A stretch of 64,000 nucleotides of DNA from Petaurus breviceps papuanus (GCA_028583685.1 JAMXIF010000003.1:79710412-79774411), one strand, 5' to 3'. Shown: positions 11,430 to 22,779, counted from the first letter of the stretch. Program-made: numbers and translations. Notes: generated from the letters alone by a model not told the origin.

Positions 11430-12895
11430 TAATTAAGCTGAGAAGGAAAGAAAGTCCAAAGTTGTGGATGTATATACACCTTTGAAGGTGTTTGAGAAGG
11501 TGAAAGTTTATGTTGATTTGGGTTATACAACATGCCATCTACAGACTGTTCTTTTCCAAGAGCTTAGACTATGCAAACTGAAAGAATCATGACATCACTA
11601 CTTCTATTTCCTTCCAATTTAATCAAGCCTTGTCACTAGTTCAGATATGAGGATTCTAATCCTTACTGCATTCTTGACTTCTCATAATAGGATGTTAAAT
11701 CATTACCTTACTAAATCATCCTAGAGTGTATGTTTTTATAGATTTTCTATCTCTTCCATTTTTTTAAATCAAGCTGATAGCTGTCATTTATCACTACTGT
11801 ACTTTGTATCATCCCATATTCCACCATCTTCTGTGGACTAGGAAACCAAATAAACTTCTTAGAGCCAGTACAAAATGGGAATAAAAAGTTCCATGATGTT
11901 ACTAAGCAGCTCCATTCTAAATAGATAAGTTGTTGGTATCATCGTTATGAACCACAATATTCAAAGGTCTAAAGTACCATAAAAATTTTTGAAACTGAGC
12001 AAATAGCCTTAAGTAATCTGACTTCAAAAAAAGGAAAAAAATGGTGGAAACAAAAATAAATCAACAAAATTTTTTACATGAGTTTTCACCTGAGTCATAT
12101 TGTTCACCACAAAAAATCATAGATGAAACTGGCAGGAAGACAGCAAATTGATGTGAAACAAACAAGAAAATTAAGTATGGGACAGAATATGGCAGGTCCA
12201 AGCATTATTCCCACCTCAAACCAACAAATAATGTTCTAGGTATGTAGATATTTAAATTGTAGCAAGAAGAAAAGATATGAAATACCTCCATACTTTTTTT
12301 AACTGAGATGACAGGATAACTTTGAAACCCACATCTTTACCCCAAATCTAGTTCCTACAAACTCTGCATCCCACTAAACCATTCTATTTTCTCTTTAGAG
12401 TTTGATCTGGGGGTAGATCCTGTCATTTCCTCTATAGCAGTAAACCAAAGATCAGATCACATGTATGACCATTTTGCCCTGTTTGAGAGGGTAAACCACT
12501 CTAAGGGAGGATGGGAATCACCATTAACATTTGCTTGCTAATGGAAAGGTATAAGGGTTTTGAATCAAGTTTCAACCCCTATGAAGTTTACTCAGAGCAG
12601 GCAGAGAAACAGGCTTCTCCCAAGCCGTAATTTGAAATCATCCCAACCTAATGGATAGTGCAAGAGAAAACACCGACTCTCTGTTTGGGGGGAGGACCCG
12701 AAGGTACACACGCCTGACAATAATTCCACCATAACATAAAGCCTATAAGGCAAAGGGCAGAGATCAAAAAGGCCAATAGAAAACTTGGAGAAAAGGAGAT
12801 AAGCTCCCAAAGAGAAAACCATTATGGAGGTCAGGAAAGGTCACAATGCACTAAATAAAAATTATTGTATAACAGAAAATTGACCAAAAAGATCC
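11430..12895. other. unrecognised sequence
   Basis: No gene seen. The 12590-12760 part is relatively GC-rich and holds several CpGs (AACACCGACTCTCTG, GGACCCGAAGGTACACACGC), unlike its surroundings. It could be an old LTR or a remnant of an unlisted repeat. The remainder is plain AT-rich sequence. Confidence 0.4.
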
Positions 12896-13500
12896 AATGA
12901 GGGGGGAAATGTAAGTCTGAGAGGAAGTCAACTGATCCTTAGTAGTCCCTGCCCTTACTTAAAGTAACTAAAATAACAAATAAAATACTCTGCCCTTGGT
13001 GCTTTTAGTAGGTGAGAACATTAACATTGAATCAATCAATCAAAGGTTTATATAAATTAAAAATGTAGCATGGAATCTAGGCCTTTGACTGTCTGGTAGC
13101 TTGGAGGAGAAAACAATTCTAGCCATGTTCCTTCAGGAGGAAATTCTTAAGAGGAGGAGAGAAGTAGAGTCTCTTCTTCCTCCTCCCTATAAATATACAC
13201 CCCAATTTTGTGAGATATTCAGTCAAAAAATCTGGAGTTTCCATGGGCATCCTGGCAACTTCCCAGGAACTGACAACACTGAATGTTGCAGGAGTCAAGG
13301 ACAACCTAAATTACTGAGGAAAGGCAATGTTAGCCCTTTACAAGGAACCTAGCAAAACAAATAAACAAACAACAACAATAAAAGCAAAAACCAAAACCAC
13401 TACAGCATGAATAAGGGAAACTTCAAGAAGACAAGGGGAAGAAAGAACATCCTTCCAATAATCAGAAACAGCCAGCTTATTCATCTGCCACATAAATGTT
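12896..13500 (+). mobile_element. weak LTR candidate (fossil)
   Basis: A purine tract with a G6 run (about 12898-12909) leads straight into TGTAAGTC, resembling a polypurine tract next to an LTR start. A TATA-like CCTATAAATATACACC lies at about 13186, and AATAAA at 13359 follows about 170 bases later. This order suits an LTR in plus orientation. No paired LTR, target-site duplication or coding remnant was found, so this is a suggestion only. Confidence 0.3.
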
Positions 13501-14590
13501 GTAATCTTGAGCCTACTTTTTTGTACTCTATATGTACTTAGGGGAGAGAGAGCATATCATAATTGTTTTCTTATGGGAAAAGGATTTTTTTAACCAACTG
13601 TTCTATTTTACCACCTTAGAAAACACCCATTTCTAAAAGCTAGTTAAGACTGGATGGTTAATTGATATAACCTGATAAGCAGTGGTGTAAGCACAGTGGT
13701 GGAAATTCACAAGACACATCATTAGAACAACCCCTCAATCTCTCAGGGTCTACTAGTACAAATAACTAGTAATGTTCTGTGGGCCCAACCTGTATATTCA
13801 AGTAGAAGTTGGGAGAATAGCTCCAAAATAGTAAGACAACAAAATATATGGGTCTCCCTAAAATAATGGGTCAACAACTAGAAATTCTAGAGTGATTCAA
13901 AAAAGAAAATAGGTAAATTAAAAAGGAAAATAAGGATGGAAATAAAAATTATAATTAGGACATAAATCATTGCTCTCAAAAAAATATTCAGGAAAAAAGA
14001 AAAGCAATTTTGAGAAGACTGCAACGTTAATTGCATCTACTTAGAGATTCTAAATAGGAAGGAGAAGTACTTATCTAGTTTTATTTTGTTCTAAAATATT
14101 CTAAAATAAGCAGAAATTTAGAATTTCATTCAAACTCAATGAGAGATTCTCAGATGAATCAAGTTAGTCAAGGTATAGTAGCATGGGACTGCTAAATCTT
14201 CTGAATTCCCCATTTCTTTTCCTCTAACAAGCCCCAGGTCTTAGCCCCTTTGTTTAAAATCTGTCTTCATCTCCCTGTTTTTCTGGTGGCAGGAGATGCA
14301 GACTTTTTCATTTTGTTTTTCTTGAAAATAGGGTGTTTTAAATTTCTTTTATATAATCAGTATATCAGAATGTACAGAGCTCCAAATAAATTGAAAATCA
14401 CATGTATATGCACACACATTTATTCATTTATTTATGATTGAGCTTGCTTTTCTATATAAAGGTATATAAACCTTAATCTTTCTTAGTTCTTTTTCCCTTA
14501 TTTGACTGAAGGTGAAGTTTGGATTAAGCCAAAGGGCAGTACTTGAGAACCTAGAGGGCCATAAGTGACCTTGAGGCTGCAGGTTCCCCA
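13501..14590. other. unrecognised AT-rich sequence
   Basis: No gene, splice-bounded open frame or named repeat is visible. Confidence 0.5.
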
Positions 14591-14594
14591 CCCC

Positions 14595-15370
14595 TGCTTT
14601 AGGAAAATAACTTTAGAGACAGAATGGAGGATGAACTGGAGTAGTAAGAGACTTGAGCTAAGCAGAACCACCAATTGGCTATTTTATTAATCCAGGTGTG
14701 AATCAATGAATGCCTGTACTATAGTGGTGTTCTTGTCAGAAGAGAGAAGGGGGCGTATTGGAGAGATGATATAAAGGTGAAATTGGCTCAGATATGGGGA
14801 GAGGGGGTGGGAGGATTGAGAGATGGTTCAAGACAACTACTAGGTCATGAGCCCGAGGAACTAGGAGGCTGGTATTGCTCTCTACATTAACAGGGAAAGG
14901 CGCGGGGGGAGGGAGGGGAAGGAGGAAGGTTTAGGGGAAAGATGATGAGTTCCATTTTGGACATATTGAGTTTAAGAGGTATACAGGACATACAATTCAA
15001 GATAGCTGAAAGGCAGTTGAAGATAAAAGAATAGAAGTCAGCTGAGAGTATAGAACAGGACAGGTAGGTTTGAAAATCATCAGCATAAAGATGATAATTA
15101 AATCCATGGGAGCTGATGAGATCCCCAAGTGAAGTAGGATAAAGGGAGAAGAGAAGTGGGCTCAGGACAAAACCCTGAAGAACAGTGAATAATTAGAGGG
15201 CAAGATCTAGAAGTAGTGATCAGATAAGTAGGAGGAGAACCAGGAGAGAGTAGTGACCCAAAAACCTAGAGAGAAGAGAGTATGAAGGAGTGAAAGTGAT
15301 CAACAAACAGTGTCAAAGGCTGCATATGGGCAAAGGAGGAGGAAGATTGTTAAAAGGCCATCGGATTTGG
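14595..15370 (-). mobile_element. L2 LINE, reverse transcriptase region
   Basis: The reverse complement of 14940-15190 follows the known L2 RT order: a QGSV-LGP-type block (from CAGGACAAAACCCTGAAGAA), then the YADD region (from CATCAGCATAAAGATGATAA), then a KLNMSKTEL-type block (from GATGATGAGTTCCATTTTGG). The outer parts match the following 'LDSSLSLTPHI' region and, at 15300-15370, the 'CATTGGATTTGGCAACT' block. It is old, diverged and truncated at both ends. Confidence 0.8.
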
Positions 15371-15570
15371 CAACTATATGTGTGCATTTATATGTATTTC
15401 TTGAAGAGTATACACACAATATAGTTTGTAGATATATGTATAGGTGAATATATCTGTGTATCTACATGTGTATGTTCTACATATATGTACATGGGTTATA
15501 TATAACTGTGTATTATATTATTTTCTATATTATACATGCATATATACTGATAAACAGATATACATAAATG
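15371..15570. repeat. impure TA/TG microsatellite region
   Basis: Alternating TATATG/TGTATA blocks with no open frame of interest. Confidence 0.7.
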
Positions 15571-15639
15571 GATATATGTTTTTTATAATATTAAAATGTG
15601 TGTTGGAAAGAACTAAGGATGTTTTAGCCTAGGGATAAA

Positions 15640-15739
15640 TTAATCTATCAATAAATATTTCTAAGTGCCTACTATATGCCAGGCTATGTGCTAAATTCTG
15701 AGAATAGATACAAGACACACACACACACACAGATCGAGA

Positions 15740-15816
<77 letters not shown>

Positions 15817-15880
15817 TCTGCGCCCAAGGAGTTTACAGTTTAGTGGGAGAAGGTAGCATGCAAAAGGAACTGAAAAGTGT
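15640..15880 (+). repeat. ancient interspersed repeat split by CA/TG/GA microsatellites
   Basis: The sequence CTAAGTGCCTACTATATGCC then AGGCTATGTGCTAAATTCTG is a block common in ancient mammalian repeats (also near 24330, 32340, 44400 and 59130). It resumes as CCCAAGGAGTTTACAGTTTA after the microsatellites. Between them (15715-15814) are (CA)n, a 12-nt spacer, (TG)n and (GA)n. Confidence 0.7.
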
Positions 15881-15929
15881 TGGGGGGAGAAGGTACCCCT
15901 GGGAAGGCCCTTAGAGGACTCAGAGGGAA

Positions 15930-16285
15930 CAAGAAAGCTGTCTTCAAGTATTTGAAAGTCTTCCACATGAAAGGAGATTAGACTTGGTTTTCTTGGGCCT
16001 GAAGAGTATCTATCTCTTGTGACAATGGATAGAAATTGAAAAGAAGAAACTAGAGGTTTTTATAAAGGAAGATTTCCTATTTTTTTCAGCTCCGAAGGTG
16101 GAAGGGGCTATCTTGTGAAGTAGTAAGTTATCTTTCTCTTGAGGTCTTTGAGCTAAACCTAGAAGATCCCTTATCAGTCATGTGGTAGAGAGGTTTTGTT
16201 TTGCTTTGTTTTCCCAAGTACTTGTTAAAATGGATGGCCTCTGAGGGCCCTTCCTGCTATCACATTCAATGATTTTGTGATTATA
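15930..16285 (+). mobile_element. CR1/L3 LINE 3' end
   Basis: In order: CAAGTATTTGAAAGTCTTCC, a 'ggctatcttgtgaagtagta' block, a 'gaggtctttgagctaaacct' block, and the terminal GATGGCCTCTGAGGGCCCTT with CAATGATTTTGTGATT. This is the recognisable 3' end of mammalian CR1/L3 elements, ending in a degenerate ATTCTGTGAT-type repeat. It is strongly diverged. Confidence 0.75.
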
Positions 16286-17049
16286 TAACTTTTGTGTGGC
16301 AGTAAGTAAATGCACAAAGTGTCATCAGACTGTAAATATGCCTCTATTGCTCATCCCCTGATAAGACTGCCCATCCAAAATAAGAATTCATTGTGTAGTG
16401 TTCAGTCATCTGAAAAAAATCTCTCCACATATTAAAATTCTCACTGTCTGACTTAGACCTTCTGGGCTAGGCTAAAATAATGTGTGGGAACACTTAACTC
16501 TAAATTTAAACTTGGCATCTAGTTGAGATCAGGAAAGTTTTAACAATCTAGAGTAAGAAAGTGATTCCAAGTCATAGAAGTGGGAAGTGCAAGGTGTCAT
16601 GGGTGTTTCCTTCCCCGTCTCCTGCCTGAACTCCATTCTCTGGTAGTCCATCTCTCCTTGGAATGTTGGGCTCACTGCATGCTGATGCATCTTATCAGAG
16701 TGAACAGATACTCAGGGCTGCCATACTTCCCTAAAATGTGTGAGCTTCCTTACTTATATGGAATTCTTCATGACACTGGCATTTTCTGAGGATGCCTTAA
16801 GCTCTTTTTTTTTTATTCTAACTTTTAAAAATTAGCTCCTACCATGCCCTTTTAATGATCTCATTAGAAAAGTGGCATCGATGGGATGTTTAATTGATAA
16901 TTACAATGAAAAAGCCCACTACAGATTTATATAATGATGGCTTGAATTATCTAGAAGAGTTGCTTTAAAAAAATGAGAATCCTATAGGATAAGAATCATG
17001 AGAAGAATACTACATGCCAACAGTCTTACATGGACATGAAAAATGCTAA
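16286..17049. other. unrecognised sequence; possible conserved non-coding core
   Basis: No gene seen. Around 16840-16970 the sequence is repeat-free and holds several TAATT/ATTA motifs (TTTAATTGATAATTACAATG), the kind of core seen in homeodomain-bound enhancers. This is inference from composition only. Confidence 0.35.
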
Positions 17050-17225
17050 AACAATTTTAAAAGGGAAGTGGTAGCTTCATCTTATTCTGCCTTGGTCAAA
17101 CTGTACCTGGACCACTGTGTTCAGTTCTGGACCACTCATTTTAGGAAGGACAATTGGCAAGTTGGACTGCATACTGAAGACGATTACCAAGATGGTGACA
17201 GGACTGGGGATCGCGCCTTCTATGA
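17050..17225 (+). mobile_element. CR1/L3 LINE fragment
   Basis: CTTATTCTGCCTTGGTCAAA, then CCACTGTGTTCAGTTCTGG, then TTTTAGGAAGGACAATTGGC matches the CR1/L3 block that precedes the 3' end. Another CR1/L3 stretch starts at 17690 on the same strand, so both may come from one copy, although 17226-17689 was not recognised. Confidence 0.7.
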
Positions 17226-17689
17226 GTTAGGTCACTAGTAAAATTGAGACACTATGATTTAAACCCTATACTCCCATAACATTAACCAGGGGTATTATGA
17301 GCTAAGATGCTGTGGAATAGTCCCAGGGCAATTTGAATTAACTTTGGCTCCTGATTAATTGATCTGTGGTCTAGATGCAGCCCACTGGGGCAAGGGATAT
17401 AGAAAGGCAGATGTATGACCCTGGGGAAGTCCTAGACTTGAGGGACCTTCCTCCTGGACTGATTTTAATCTCTTTGAAGGTCTACTTAACTTTTTATCTT
17501 TTTATGAATCCATTCTAATTTTCATGGAATGCTTTTACCTGAGGGCTAATGAATATGTTTTTTTCTTGTTAAAGACATTGCATATCTTTGTTTCTGAGTG
17601 TGCCATTGCAAATGTGGAACCATCACCTGAACAATGGCATAAAAGGAGTAATTGAAGGAAGCAGAGAAGAAAGGATTTGTGGGAGACTC

Positions 17690-17848
17690 AGGCCTTAAAG
17701 CATTTGAAGAACTTTCATGCAGAAAAGGCATTCTATTTATTCTTCCTGTCTTTAGAGAGTGATACTATGACTAATGAAGGGAATTGTGGAGTATCAGAAT
17801 TTGACTAGACTTAAGGAAAATTATTTTTAATCATTTAGACTATTCAAC
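17690..17848 (+). mobile_element. CR1/L3 LINE 3' region, left half (interrupted by L1)
   Basis: CCTTAAAGCATTTGAAGAAC followed by a degraded 'aaggaaaattatttttaatcatttag' block matches CR1/L3. The element resumes at 19426 (AAGTGGAATGGGCTACCTTC), so the L1 between them is a later insertion. Confidence 0.72.
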
Positions 17849-19414
17849 TGGGAAAAGAATTCTCTATTTGACAAAAACTATTGAGAAAAGTGGAAAATAC
17901 TATGGCAGAAACTGGGCATAGACCAATATCTTAACACCATATACCAAAATAAAGACAAAATGAAAGGCTGATACTGTAGCAATCTGGGGGAGCAAGGAAT
18001 AGTTTAACTCTTAAATTTATGGAGAAAGAGGATGGCCAGATGGTGCAGTCAGTAAGAGCGCCGGCCCCAGAGTAGGGAGACCTAGGATTGGTTTCAGGCT
18101 CAGATACTTAACACCCACACAAAAATAACTGGCCGTGTAACCTTGAGCAAGTTACTTAACCCCAATTGCTTTTTAAATGAATGAATAAATAAATTTATGG
18201 AGAAGGGAAGAATTTATGACCAAAGATGAGATAGAGAGCATTACAAAATGCAAAATGGATAATTTTCATTACATTAAATTGAAAAGCTTTTGTACAAACA
18301 AAGCCAATGTAACCAAGATTAGGAGGAAAGCAGAAAATTGGAAAAGAATTTTTATAATCAGTGTCTCTGATAAAGGCCTCATTTCTAAAGTATACAGTGA
18401 ACTGAGTCAAATTTATAAGAATAAAAGTCATTCCCCAATTGATAAATGGTCAAAGGATATGGACAAGCAGTTTTCAGAGGAAGAAATTAATGATACCTAT
18501 TATCATATGAAAAAAAATGCTCTAACTCATGATTGATTAGAGAAATGCAAATCAAAACAACTCTTAAGTACCACATCTCACCTGTCAGATTGGCTAACAT
18601 GACAAAACAGAAAAATGATAAATGCTGGAGAAGATGTGGGAAAATTGGAGCAGTAATGCATTGTTAGTGGAGTTGTAAACTGATCCAACCAACTGATCTA
18701 TTCCATTCTGGAATTCAACCAATTTGGAACTATGCCTAAAAGGTTATAAAAAATGTGGATACCCTTTGACCCAGCAATACCTCTTCTATGGCTGTATCCA
18801 AGAGAGATCATACAAGTGGGAGGAGGACCTGTATATACAAAAATATTTATAGCAACTTTTTTTGTGGTGGCAAAGAATTAGAAATCAAGGGGATTCCCAT
18901 CAATTGGGGAATAGCTAAATAATTTGTGGCATATGAATGTAATGGAATGCTATTGTGCTATAAGAAATGAAGAGCAGGGGGACTTCATAATAACCTGGAC
19001 AAACTTATATAAACTGATGCTGAGTGAGGGGAAGAGAACCAGGAGAACATTGTACACAATTACAAACACATTGTATCTGTGATTACTGACTTTGATAGAC
19101 TGGGCTCCTCTCATGATGGAAAAGGCTATCCATATCCAGAGAAAGAAATACAGAGTTTGAATATGGATTGAAGCAAACTGCTTGCTCTTTTTTTTTGTTT
19201 TATTCTGTTTTGTTTCTTCTTTCTCATTCATTCTATTGGCTATAATTCTTTACAACTTGACTGATGTTTAATGTGAAAGTCTATGTAGAACCTATATCAG
19301 ATTAGCCTTGAGGGGACCCTCAAGGGGGAGGAGAAGGAGGGGGAGAAAAATTGGAACTCAAAAACTTGTGGAATTGAATGTTATAAACTAAAAGTAAATA
19401 AAAAAAATTTAAAA
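17848..19414 (+). mobile_element. 5'-truncated L1 inserted into CR1/L3
   Basis: It starts inside ORF2 (CTATTTGACAAAAACTATTG) and runs through the C-terminal part (the frame at 18216-18536 reads KCKMDNFHYIKLKSFCTNK) to the 3' tail ATAAACTAAAAGTAAATAAA. An exact 11-base target-site duplication AGACTATTCAA lies at 17837-17847 and 19415-19425. Stops and frameshifts make it inert. A SINE sits inside it at 18027-18190. Confidence 0.92.
18027..18190 (+). repeat. tRNA-derived SINE inside the L1
   Basis: It runs from GGATGGCCAGATGGTGCAGT through AACCTTGAGCAAGTTACTTAACC to a tail that has drifted to (AATGA/AATAA)n. An exact 14-base target-site duplication AAATTTATGGAGAA flanks it (18013-18026 and 18191-18204). 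It is therefore younger than the L1, which is younger than the CR1/L3. Confidence 0.92.
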
Positions 19415-19425
19415 AGACTATTCAA

Positions 19426-19475
19426 AAGTGGAATGGGCTACCTTCGGAGACATTGAATGGGGGAAAGGAAGACAC
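19426..19475 (+). mobile_element. CR1/L3 LINE 3' region, right half
   Basis: AAGTGGAATGGGCTACCTTC then GGAGACATTGA continues the CR1/L3 left of 17848, after which the match is lost. Confidence 0.65.
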
Positions 19476-19519
19476 TTCATTTGAGTCACCTAATGAATGT
19501 TTATTACATTGAAATGAGA

Positions 19520-19780
19520 CACAGCATGGGGTAGTAAAAAGAATACTGGATTTGAAGTCATCAGAACTGTCTTTTTTATTTACTGCCTATGAAACCTTGA
19601 ACAAAGAAAGGGAAGGGAATAAGCATTTATATGGTGCCTGCTATGTGCCAAGCACAGGGCTAAGTACTTTACCAATATCTCCACAAATCATTGTGCTTCT
19701 CTGGGATTCAGTTTTCTCACTTACAAAATGACTTGTCCTCTGGTGTCCCTTCCAACTAAAAATTTATGATTCTTTGAATC
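19520..19780 (+). repeat. MIR SINE, composite
   Basis: GTAAAAAGAATACTGGATTTG (MIR head) and TTCAGTTTTCTCACTTACAA to CTTCCAACTAAAAATTTATG (MIR tail) are separated by about 85 bases (19608-19690) with the 'TGCCTGCTATGTGCCAAGC' block of another ancient repeat. Confidence 0.72.
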
Positions 19781-19934
19781 ATGCGGCTTCTAGAATTATA
19801 ACTCAATATATAAAGCAGTGTGCTTATTAGGTATTTAGTAAATAAATGAATGTGTGAATGAATAATAGATGAAATCAGAAGTAAAAATGTTAACCAGAAA
19901 AATGTCCTTAAACAAAATATAAAAACCAAAAAAA

Positions 19935-20290
19935 TGCATATAATAATAACTCCTTTGTATGGCACTTTAAATTTGCAAACTGTTTTACATACATTATCTC
20001 ACTGGTGCCTTACAATAATCCTAGGAAGTAAATACTGCAAATATTGTTATCCCCATATTAAAAATGAAGAACCTGGGGCCCCTAGGGAGGACCTGAGTTC
20101 AAATCCAGCCTCAGACACTTAACACAAAGCTAATCATGTGACCTTAGGCAAGTCACTTAACCCCAATTGCCCTACCTTCCCCCCTCCTAAAACAAAAAAA
20201 AAATTAGGAAACTGACACCCAGAGAGGTTAAGTAACTTCCCCATGGCCACATGACTAGTAACCATCAGAGGTAGAATCAAACCTAGACCT
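19935..20290 (-). repeat. MIR SINE split by a younger SINE
   Basis: The plus strand shows the antisense MIR order: TTATCTCACTGGTGCCTTAC, AATCCTAGGAAGTAAATACT, then (after the insert) GAGAGGTTAAGTAACTTCCC and GGCCACATGACTAGTAACCA. The insert occupies 20077-20203. Confidence 0.78.
20077..20203 (+). repeat. 5'-truncated tRNA-derived SINE with A tail
   Basis: GACCTGAGTTCAAATCCAGC, then TAGGCAAGTCACTTAACCCC, then an A-rich tail. Flanks AAAATGAAGAACCTG and AAAATTAGGAAACTG look like a diverged target-site duplication in the MIR. Confidence 0.82.
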
Positions 20291-20299
20291 TACTAATTA

Positions 20300-20660
20300 G
20301 AGAGAATGTGTAGAGACTATATAAATTAAAGTTTAATTAAAGCTATTGTTGTTAAGTGTAAAAACAAAATTATGGTGAGAGAGTTTAATAAATTGCATAC
20401 ATTCTAAGAAGACTTTTGAGAATCCCATGGCAGCAAAGAGATCAAATCAGTCAATATTTAAAGAAATTAATTCAGACTACTCATTGGAAGTACAAATACT
20501 AAAGCAGAAACTTATGACCCCATAATGAGAAAACAGAACTTACTGGGAAAGACCCTGATGTTGAGAAGAATTGAAGGCAAAGGAGAAGGGGATGGAAGAG
20601 GATGAGATGAATAGATAGTGTCATGGAAACATCAAACATAAATTTGGGCAGATTTTAGAA
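20300..20660. other. unrecognised sequence
   Basis: No gene or named repeat seen. Confidence 0.45.
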
Positions 20661-20664
20661 GGCA

Positions 20665-20748
20665 GGGGAGGATAGAAGGGCCTGGGGTACTATGGTCCAT
20701 TGGGACACGAAGAGTCGTAAACGACTGAATGAAGGGACAACAACAACT
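20665..20748 (+). repeat. RTE-like SINE tail fragment (MAR1-type)
   Basis: GGGACACGAAGAGTCGTAAA followed by CGACTGAATGAAGGGACAAC and CAACAACTA is the RTE-like 3' end of marsupial MAR1-type SINEs; the tRNA head is lost or unrecognisable. Confidence 0.72.
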
Positions 20749-21484
20749 AAGTCTAACATCTTCAAAAAATATTTTCTGATTTCTTATGTTTTTCAACATA
20801 AATCGTCAGTGATTCCTTTTAATGAATTTAGACTTTATTTTCTTGTGATGGTCTTACTAAATTACTTTAAAGTATTCAAAACGTAATTCTCCCTATTGAT
20901 ACAGATCATTATTCCTCCATACCTTAGTCAATGACCTTCATTGGTTGTGAATACAGTAGTTTATTACTTGGTGGCTGACCTGGTGATGGGCTTGTCTATG
21001 TTTAGCTCAGGTAACAGAACTACAGTATGTCACGTAGACCTGAAGCACTTCCAGGACTGACCACAGATGCATCAACTGTCGTGGACTGCCATAACCCATG
21101 GCCCCCTTCATGCAGCACTGAGGCAACAGAGTATAATTCCTGGGCAGTCTCCCAATCCAATTTGCAAATTCACTTGATGATTCATAACTGAGGCAGCATT
21201 ATAGAGAATGCATGAGTTTTAAATAATGGTGTTGTGTAGCAGATAGAGAACCTGTTTTGAAGATAGGAAAACCTTTCAAGTCTCTCTTCTGACATATATT
21301 GGATTCCTTACAACAAGCTTACATTTTCTTCTTTTCAACTTCCACCACTTGTCACAAGTGATACCCTTTGGACCCAAGAAGGACAAATCTGATCTCCCTT
21401 CCATGTGGTAGATAATCAGATATTTTGAAACAGCTAGCAAGTCCCCTTGCACTCTCACCATACCATATTTTTAGCTCCTTTTGT
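20749..21484. other. unrecognised sequence
   Basis: No exon or named repeat. The 21040-21160 part is less AT-rich (GACCTGAAGCACTTCCAGGA, GGACTGCCATAACCCATGGC) but has no clear open frame or splice pair. Confidence 0.4.
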
Positions 21485-21625
21485 ATGCTTTCTTCCTCTA
21501 CTAGACTGGAAGTTACTTGAGGGCAAGGACTGTCTTTCTCTTTTGTAATTGTATCCCCATCATTTAGGACAGTGCCTGATACATAGCAGATGCTTAATAA
21601 ATATTTATTGACTGTGTGATTGATC
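21485..21625 (+). repeat. L2/L3 LINE 3' end
   Basis: CTACTAGACTGGAAGTTACTTG, GGGCAAGGACTGTCTTTCTC, GCAGATGCTTAATAAATATT and TTGACTG are the classic L2/L3 terminal blocks in order. Confidence 0.8.
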
Positions 21626-22084
21626 CTGGGAAAGTCCCAGTGCTCTTTGGAACTTTGAAACCTATATATTACATTTAAAGTTCTTGTTATTGGAAAAAGC
21701 AATTTCCTCCTCTGGGAATTCCCTATATAAATGAAATCATGGGTGCCATGCTTTCCCTTAGAAATTTCTCTATAAACAGCATGTCTTTATTTTTATAGGC
21801 AGTGTTATTATGATGCCACAAATCCCATTAAACTTTAATTTTAAAAAGTAATGAAAAGAGACTAAATTATGAAGTTATTAGGAGAATAGCTCTTGTGAAT
21901 GTAAATACTCCTCTCCAATTTTCTATTCAACTATGATCCATTTCCTTGTTATTAAACACATCTGTCTCTCATTTAAGTAGGCATATAATATCTACTTAAG
22001 ACTGCCTAAAATGTATCTTCTCAATAAAATTACCAAGGAGTAGAGACTATTCAGAAAATTTGGACAAATGTGTTGGAAATTTAG

Positions 22085-22240
22085 CAGGGACTGTGTTCAC
22101 TTCCCAGCCTTCACTTATCATCTGGGATAAATTTGGCGAATTCACTTAACCTCTGTAGAACTCAGCTTATAAAATGAGAGGGTTGAACTAAGTTGAACTT
22201 TAAGGTCTCGTCCACCTTCAGAATTGTGATCCATGCAACA
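22085..22240 (+). repeat. MIR SINE
   Basis: GCGAATTCACTTAACCTCTG, then ATAAAATGAGAGGGTTGAAC, then AGGTCTCGTCCACCTTCAG match the central and 3' parts of MIR. Confidence 0.7.
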
Positions 22241-22340
22241 AAATTGAAATCTGTCATATTTGTCCTTTATTCAAATGCATATTTCCCTGTTAACACTGTG
22301 TGGCATATGAGAAATACTTCATAAATGCTGATTGACTTGT
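22241..22340 (+). repeat. L2/L3 3' end fragment
   Basis: GTTAACACTGTGTGGCATATGAG and ACTTCATAAATGCTGATTGACTT resemble the terminal 'tgcctggcacatag...aataaatgcttgttgact' signature. Confidence 0.5.
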
Positions 22341-22364
22341 TATTTTAACATAGTCTTTAGAGCT

Positions 22365-22545
22365 TTCATGAGGCAATGGAAAGAGCTGTGGACTTGGACT
22401 TGGATTTGAACCTTAATTCTGTAATTTATTACATAGATGAACTTGGGAAATTCCCTCAGCTTTGTCTCAGTTTTCTCACCTGCAAAAGTGAAGGGTTGGA
22501 ATAGATATGAATTTTAATATTTCTTCCAGCTGGAACTCTCAGATC
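22365..22545 (+). repeat. MIR SINE
   Basis: GGCAATGGAAAGAGCTGTGG, CTTGGATTTGAACCTTAATT, TGTCTCAGTTTTCTCACCTG and TCTTCCAGCTGGAACTCT follow MIR order. Confidence 0.78.
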
Positions 22546-22690
22546 CTATTCACCAAATAATATAACAAAATAACATATATAGTATGTTATTGTGTTATAT
22601 ATAATGATATATAACATGTTATTATGTAGCAATAATATGACATTATCATATAACTGTTTCATAAATAATTTATGAAACTGACATTTAAAT
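22545..22690. repeat. AT-rich, partly palindromic low-complexity tract
   Basis: Repeated ATAACATATATA/TGTTATATATAA blocks that could fold on themselves. Confidence 0.6.
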
Positions 22691-22779
22691 ATTTCCATAT
22701 ATTGCCTCCAAACTATCTGTACTGTTTGACAAGATACATCTCAAACAAACTGTTCCTTGACCTTGATAAGTGATTTCCA

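Noticed and set aside
11151-11538. Ser/Pro/Leu-rich plus frames and Glu/Gly-rich minus frame
   Set aside because: They come from the polypyrimidine minisatellite; no splice sites or coding bias.
13101-13352. 83-residue plus frame
   Set aside because: No splice borders or known domain; it falls within the weak LTR candidate.
18022-18190. Possible tRNA gene from the tRNA-like head
   Set aside because: It has the SINE body and tail and a target-site duplication; the head is diverged from a functional tRNA.
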